Source of the DNA: Spirochaetaceae bacterium
Lineage (GTDB): Bacteria > Spirochaetota > Spirochaetia > Treponematales > Breznakiellaceae
Direction of reading: 5' to 3'
Length of the DNA: 23,351 nucleotides
NCBI GenBank assembly: GCA_031267475.1
Contig: JAIRZA010000036.1
Span: 1-23,351 of the forward strand
Under the pieces are notes generated by a model. The model was not told the DNA's origin, made no database searches, and was given only the letters and a program-made list of their open reading frames with translations. Numbering within the stretch: position 1 is the first letter of the stretch; every line of letters starts with the position of its first letter. This document shows, in pieces, positions 21,143 to 23,351 of this stretch. A program made the position numbers and the translations under genes.

Positions 21143-21169
21143 AGCCTAAAGTATTATTTAGGAGGATTT

Positions 21170-21442
21170 ATGAGCGCCGTTATAAGGCTCAAAAAATTTG
21201 GTACAAAAAAACGTCCATTTTACCGTATTGTGGTTATGGATTCGCGGTCGCCAAGAGATGGCAGGACAATCGAAGAGTTAGGTTATTATCATCCAATAGC
21301 GCAGGAAGGCAGGCAAATATCTTTCGACACCGTGAAAGCGGTTAAATGGTTGAAAGCGGGCGCGCTGCCCAGCCATACAGCGCGGAAGATTTTTAACAGG
21401 AATAATATCAAGATGAACAACCCTGAGCTTGCGCTGAATTAA
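21170..21442 (+). CDS. rpsP: 30S ribosomal protein bS16
   Basis: This is a 90-residue ribosomal protein with the family start SAVIRLKKFGTKKRPFYRIV, then DSRSPRDGRTIEELGYYHP, and a C-terminal VKWLKAGALPSHTARKIF. It helps assemble the 5' domain of 16S rRNA. AGGAGG lies five bases before the ATG. It is the first gene of the rpsP-khpA-rimM-trmD-rplS operon, a widely kept order. The length is typical for a bS16 without a long C-terminal tail. Confidence 0.98.
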   Translation: MSAVIRLKKFGTKKRPFYRIVVMDSRSPRDGRTIEELGYYHPIAQEGRQISFDTVKAVKWLKAGALPSHTARKIFNRNNIKMNNPELALN

Positions 21443-21481
21443 AATCGCGGGTTGTAAAATCAGGGTTATGAGAGGCTGTGT

Positions 21482-21715
21482 TTGGAAAAAGATCTTGTTG
21501 AATACATTGTAAAATCAATCGTAGACGATCCTTCGGCGGTATCGATTCGCGTTGTGGACGGTGAAGCGTCTTCTATTCTGGAACTTAGCGTGGGATCGGG
21601 TGATATTGGGAAGGTAATAGGCAAAGGCGGACGTGTCGCCAGGGCGATACGGACCGTTCTCCACGCCGCCGCCGCTAAAGGCGGCAAGCGGGCTATTTTG
21701 GAAATCCTTGATTGA
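21482..21715 (+). CDS. khpA: KhpA-type KH-domain RNA-binding protein
   Basis: This is a 77-residue single-KH-domain protein (formerly YlqC) with the GxxG loop in GKVIGKGGRVARAIRTVL (38-55). It starts at a TTG (21482) preceded by GAGAGG. The family start M-EKDLVEYIVKSIVD agrees with this start, and no ATG lies near. In other bacteria it pairs with KhpB and binds many RNAs, affecting cell division and translation. It lies between rpsP and rimM as usual. Confidence 0.95.
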   Translation: MEKDLVEYIVKSIVDDPSAVSIRVVDGEASSILELSVGSGDIGKVIGKGGRVARAIRTVLHAAAAKGGKRAILEILD

Positions 21716-22226
21716 AAAACATTTTGTAAGCGCTGTTGTCCTGTCGCCGTTCGCGCTGGACGGCTTTGTTAAAGTACGCTCGCTTTCCGGTGAAACAGAA
21801 CATCTTTTACGCCTGTCTTCCGTTGTTTTGCGCGGTAAATCCGGCGAGCGGGCTTATGAAATAGAAAAGTCGCTGGTCATTGACGGTGTTCCCGCCCATA
21901 TTCTTGTAAAATTTAAAAACATCGACACGCCGGAAGCCGCGAAAACGCTTTCCGGTTCGGAAATTTTGCTTTCCCGCCTAGAAGCCGCGCCCTTGGCGGC
22001 GGATGAATACTATATCGAGGACTTAAAAGGTCTGCGTGTAGTTGACATCGCCGGTGAAACACTTGGCGAAGTGAGCGGAATACTAGAAGGCGGAGGCGGG
22101 CAGCTGCTCGAAATGCGCCTTGCGCCCGATGTGTCAAAACTCATCCCGTTCCGTAATGAATTTTTCGGCGAAATTGATCTTAAAAAAAATGAAATAACAC
22201 TCCTCGCCGTTTGGATTCTTGAATGA
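21708..22226 (+). CDS. rimM: Ribosome maturation factor RimM
   Basis: This is a 172-residue 16S rRNA processing factor that binds the S19 region during 30S maturation. The N-terminal beta-barrel shows FALDGFVKVRSLSGETEHL. The PRC-barrel part shows EYYIEDLKGLRVVDIAGETLG, then LIPFRNEFFGEIDL. The start is taken as the TTG at 21708 (LIEKHFVSAVVLSPF), overlapping the khpA stop; a longer frame from 21633 runs through khpA and is not needed. It ends in an ATGA overlap with trmD. Confidence 0.93.
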   Translation: MIEKHFVSAVVLSPFALDGFVKVRSLSGETEHLLRLSSVVLRGKSGERAYEIEKSLVIDGVPAHILVKFKNIDTPEAAKTLSGSEILLSRLEAAPLAADEYYIEDLKGLRVVDIAGETLGEVSGILEGGGGQLLEMRLAPDVSKLIPFRNEFFGEIDLKKNEITLLAVWILE

Positions 22227-22984
22227 AGTACACGGTCCTTTCACTTTTCCCCGAAATAGCCGACGCGTTTTTTTCGACATCAATCATGGCGAAAGCCGTT
22301 TCACGCGGCGTCATAGAATACCAGTCCATCAACATACGCGATTATGCGTTGGATAAGCATAAAACCTGCGACGACGCGCCTTACGGCGGCGGGGCTGGTA
22401 TGCTCATGCTTCTGGAACCGCTTTCAAGAGCGCTAGCCGCGGCGGGCGCCGGAACGCCGGGCAAACGCGCCATATACCTTTCGCCGTCCGGCAGGATGTT
22501 TACTCAAGAGCTGGCTAAAGAACTGGCGAAAGAACAAGAACTCATTCTGATTTGCGGGCGTTACGAAGGGATAGATCAGCGCGTTATCGACCTTTATGTT
22601 GACGATGAAATCTCCATTGGGGACTATGTGCTGTCTTCCGGCGAAACCGCCGCGCTCGTGCTAATTGACGCAAGCTACCGGCTGCTGGACGGCGTTATCA
22701 GCCCTGAATCCCTTAACGAAGAAAGTTTTTCCGGCGGACTTCTGGAGTACCCCCAGTATACACGCCCCGAAATATATGATAGCATACAGGGAGAAATGCG
22801 GGCGCCTGAAATTTTACTTTCGGGACACCACGAAAACATTAGACGCTGGCGACTAAAAAAACGTGTTGAAAAAACTCTCGCGAATCGGCCTGATTTGTTG
22901 CGTAGAGGCATGGAAAAGGGACTTTTCGATGACGAGACCTGTAAAATTATTGACGAGGCTGCCAGCGTAACGGAGGGATTATGA
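22223..22984 (+). CDS. trmD: tRNA (guanine37-N1)-methyltransferase
   Basis: This is a 253-residue SAM-dependent enzyme that methylates G37 of tRNAs reading CUN, CCN and CGG codons and so prevents frameshifting. It shows the trefoil-knot SPOUT motifs: DDAPYGGGAGMLM, LICGRYEGIDQRVID and DEISIGDYVLSSGE, and the C-terminal LSGHHENIRRWR region. The length is normal. It starts in an ATGA overlap with rimM and ends in an ATGA overlap with rplS, so the three are translated in a chain. Confidence 0.98.
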   Translation: MKYTVLSLFPEIADAFFSTSIMAKAVSRGVIEYQSINIRDYALDKHKTCDDAPYGGGAGMLMLLEPLSRALAAAGAGTPGKRAIYLSPSGRMFTQELAKELAKEQELILICGRYEGIDQRVIDLYVDDEISIGDYVLSSGETAALVLIDASYRLLDGVISPESLNEESFSGGLLEYPQYTRPEIYDSIQGEMRAPEILLSGHHENIRRWRLKKRVEKTLANRPDLLRRGMEKGLFDDETCKIIDEAASVTEGL

Positions 22985-23351
22985 ATGAGATAAAGGCTAT
23001 CGAAGAAGCCCAGATGAAGGAAAATTTAACTTTTTTTAGACCGGGCGACACTGTTAAGGTGCATTTTAAGATTGTTGAAGGCGGAAAAGAGCGTATCCAG
23101 ATATACGAGGGGCTTGTCATCGCGATAAAGAATTCCCGCGTGGGAAGGACTTTTACTGTGCGCAAGAATTCTTACGGTGTAGGCGTTGAGCGTGTGTTTC
23201 CGATTCATTCGCCGCGTATCGCCAAGATTGAGGTAAGCCGCTCCGGCAAGGTACGGCGCGCGAAGTTGTACTACATCAGGTACAAAATTGGAAAGGCTGC
23301 CAAGATCAAGGAGCTTTTGGGTAAAAAAAGCACTGTTACCAAGCATATTGC
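22981..23351 (+). CDS. rplS: 50S ribosomal protein bL19 (cut by window end)
   Basis: The frame opens at an ATG overlapping the trmD stop in an ATGA, with GGAGGG before it. It reads MNEIKAIEEAQMKENLTFFR, PGDTVKVHFKIVEGGKERIQ, IYEGLVIAIKNSRVGRTFTV, then VERVFPIHSPRIAKIEV and RRAKLYYIR, the bL19 signature. About 123 residues are present and no stop is reached, so the 3' end lies outside. bL19 usually has 115-125 residues, so only a short tail is missing. It sits at the 30S-50S interface. Confidence 0.97.
   Translation, partial: MNEIKAIEEAQMKENLTFFRPGDTVKVHFKIVEGGKERIQIYEGLVIAIKNSRVGRTFTVRKNSYGVGVERVFPIHSPRIAKIEVSRSGKVRRAKLYYIRYKIGKAAKIKELLGKKSTVTKHI

Larger units (their letters stand above)
20639..21169. 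other. 531-bp gap between divergent genes: repeats, transposase remnant, tandem repeat, operon promoter region
   Basis: From left to right it holds an inverted repeat (20695-20725), two copies of the REP-like double hairpin (20737-20782, 20803-20851), the start of a truncated transposase gene (20850-20954, minus strand), an AGACGC/GCGTCT hairpin (20969-20990), a 16-bp tandem repeat (21016-21060) and the rpsP leader. A few longer frames in this stretch are made of the repeats and are not believed to be genes. Confidence 0.7.

Noticed and set aside
1..23351. CRISPR array
   Set aside because: No regularly spaced repeats with unique spacers were found; the tandem and palindromic repeats present have no spacer structure.

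Overview
The window looks like a spirochaete chromosome, most likely a Treponema-type organism. This rests on a BspA-type leucine-rich-repeat lipoprotein with a treponeme-like layout, small lipoproteins with relaxed lipoboxes, a surface lipoprotein interrupted by a long poly-C/G tract, and the fragment of a transposase whose N-terminus resembles treponemal integrase-core proteins. These are recognitions from memory, so genus is an inference; no rRNA gene is present to fix it.

Layout. (1) Positions 1-3291 are an accessory block on the minus strand: two paralogous small lipoproteins, a membrane-anchored phospholipase-D-like protein, a small toxin-antitoxin-like pair and a BspA-like LRR lipoprotein. 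A diverged direct duplication of about 140 bp (1311-1445 and 1911-2051) shows that this block has been rearranged. (2) Positions 3292-15483 are a compact minus-strand conjugation/partition module. In transcription order it holds parA, parB, a membrane protein, a MOBP/DUF3363-like relaxase, a small membrane protein, a NusG paralogue, an unknown protein, a zincin metallopeptidase with a coiled-coil tail, the VirD4 coupling ATPase, an RHH protein, VirB11, a small acidic protein, and VirB2-, VirB3- and VirB4-like proteins. Most junctions overlap or are a few bases apart. No integrase, replication protein or VirB5/6/8/9/10 is visible, so this is either one part of a larger element or a remnant. (3) Positions 15484-16221 hold no convincing full gene. 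They contain several strong inverted repeats, short open frames and a minus-strand terminator, and could include the partition site, oriT or the element's edge. (4) mntP and purB form a two-gene minus-strand unit (16222-18225). (5) Positions 18226-21169 hold a large lipoprotein gene (InlB-type repeats plus a glycine-rich ALK-type domain) bracketed by REP-like double-hairpin repeats. A 14-base C tract puts its two halves out of frame, which points to phase variation. Upstream are a truncated transposase fragment and a 16-bp tandem repeat. (6) Positions 21170-23351 are the core plus-strand operon rpsP-khpA-rimM-trmD-rplS, with rplS cut by the window edge.

The most noteworthy items are the contingency-locus lipoprotein, the REP-like double hairpins around it, the dedicated NusG paralogue and metallopeptidase inside the conjugation operon, and the absence of the T4SS core-channel genes.
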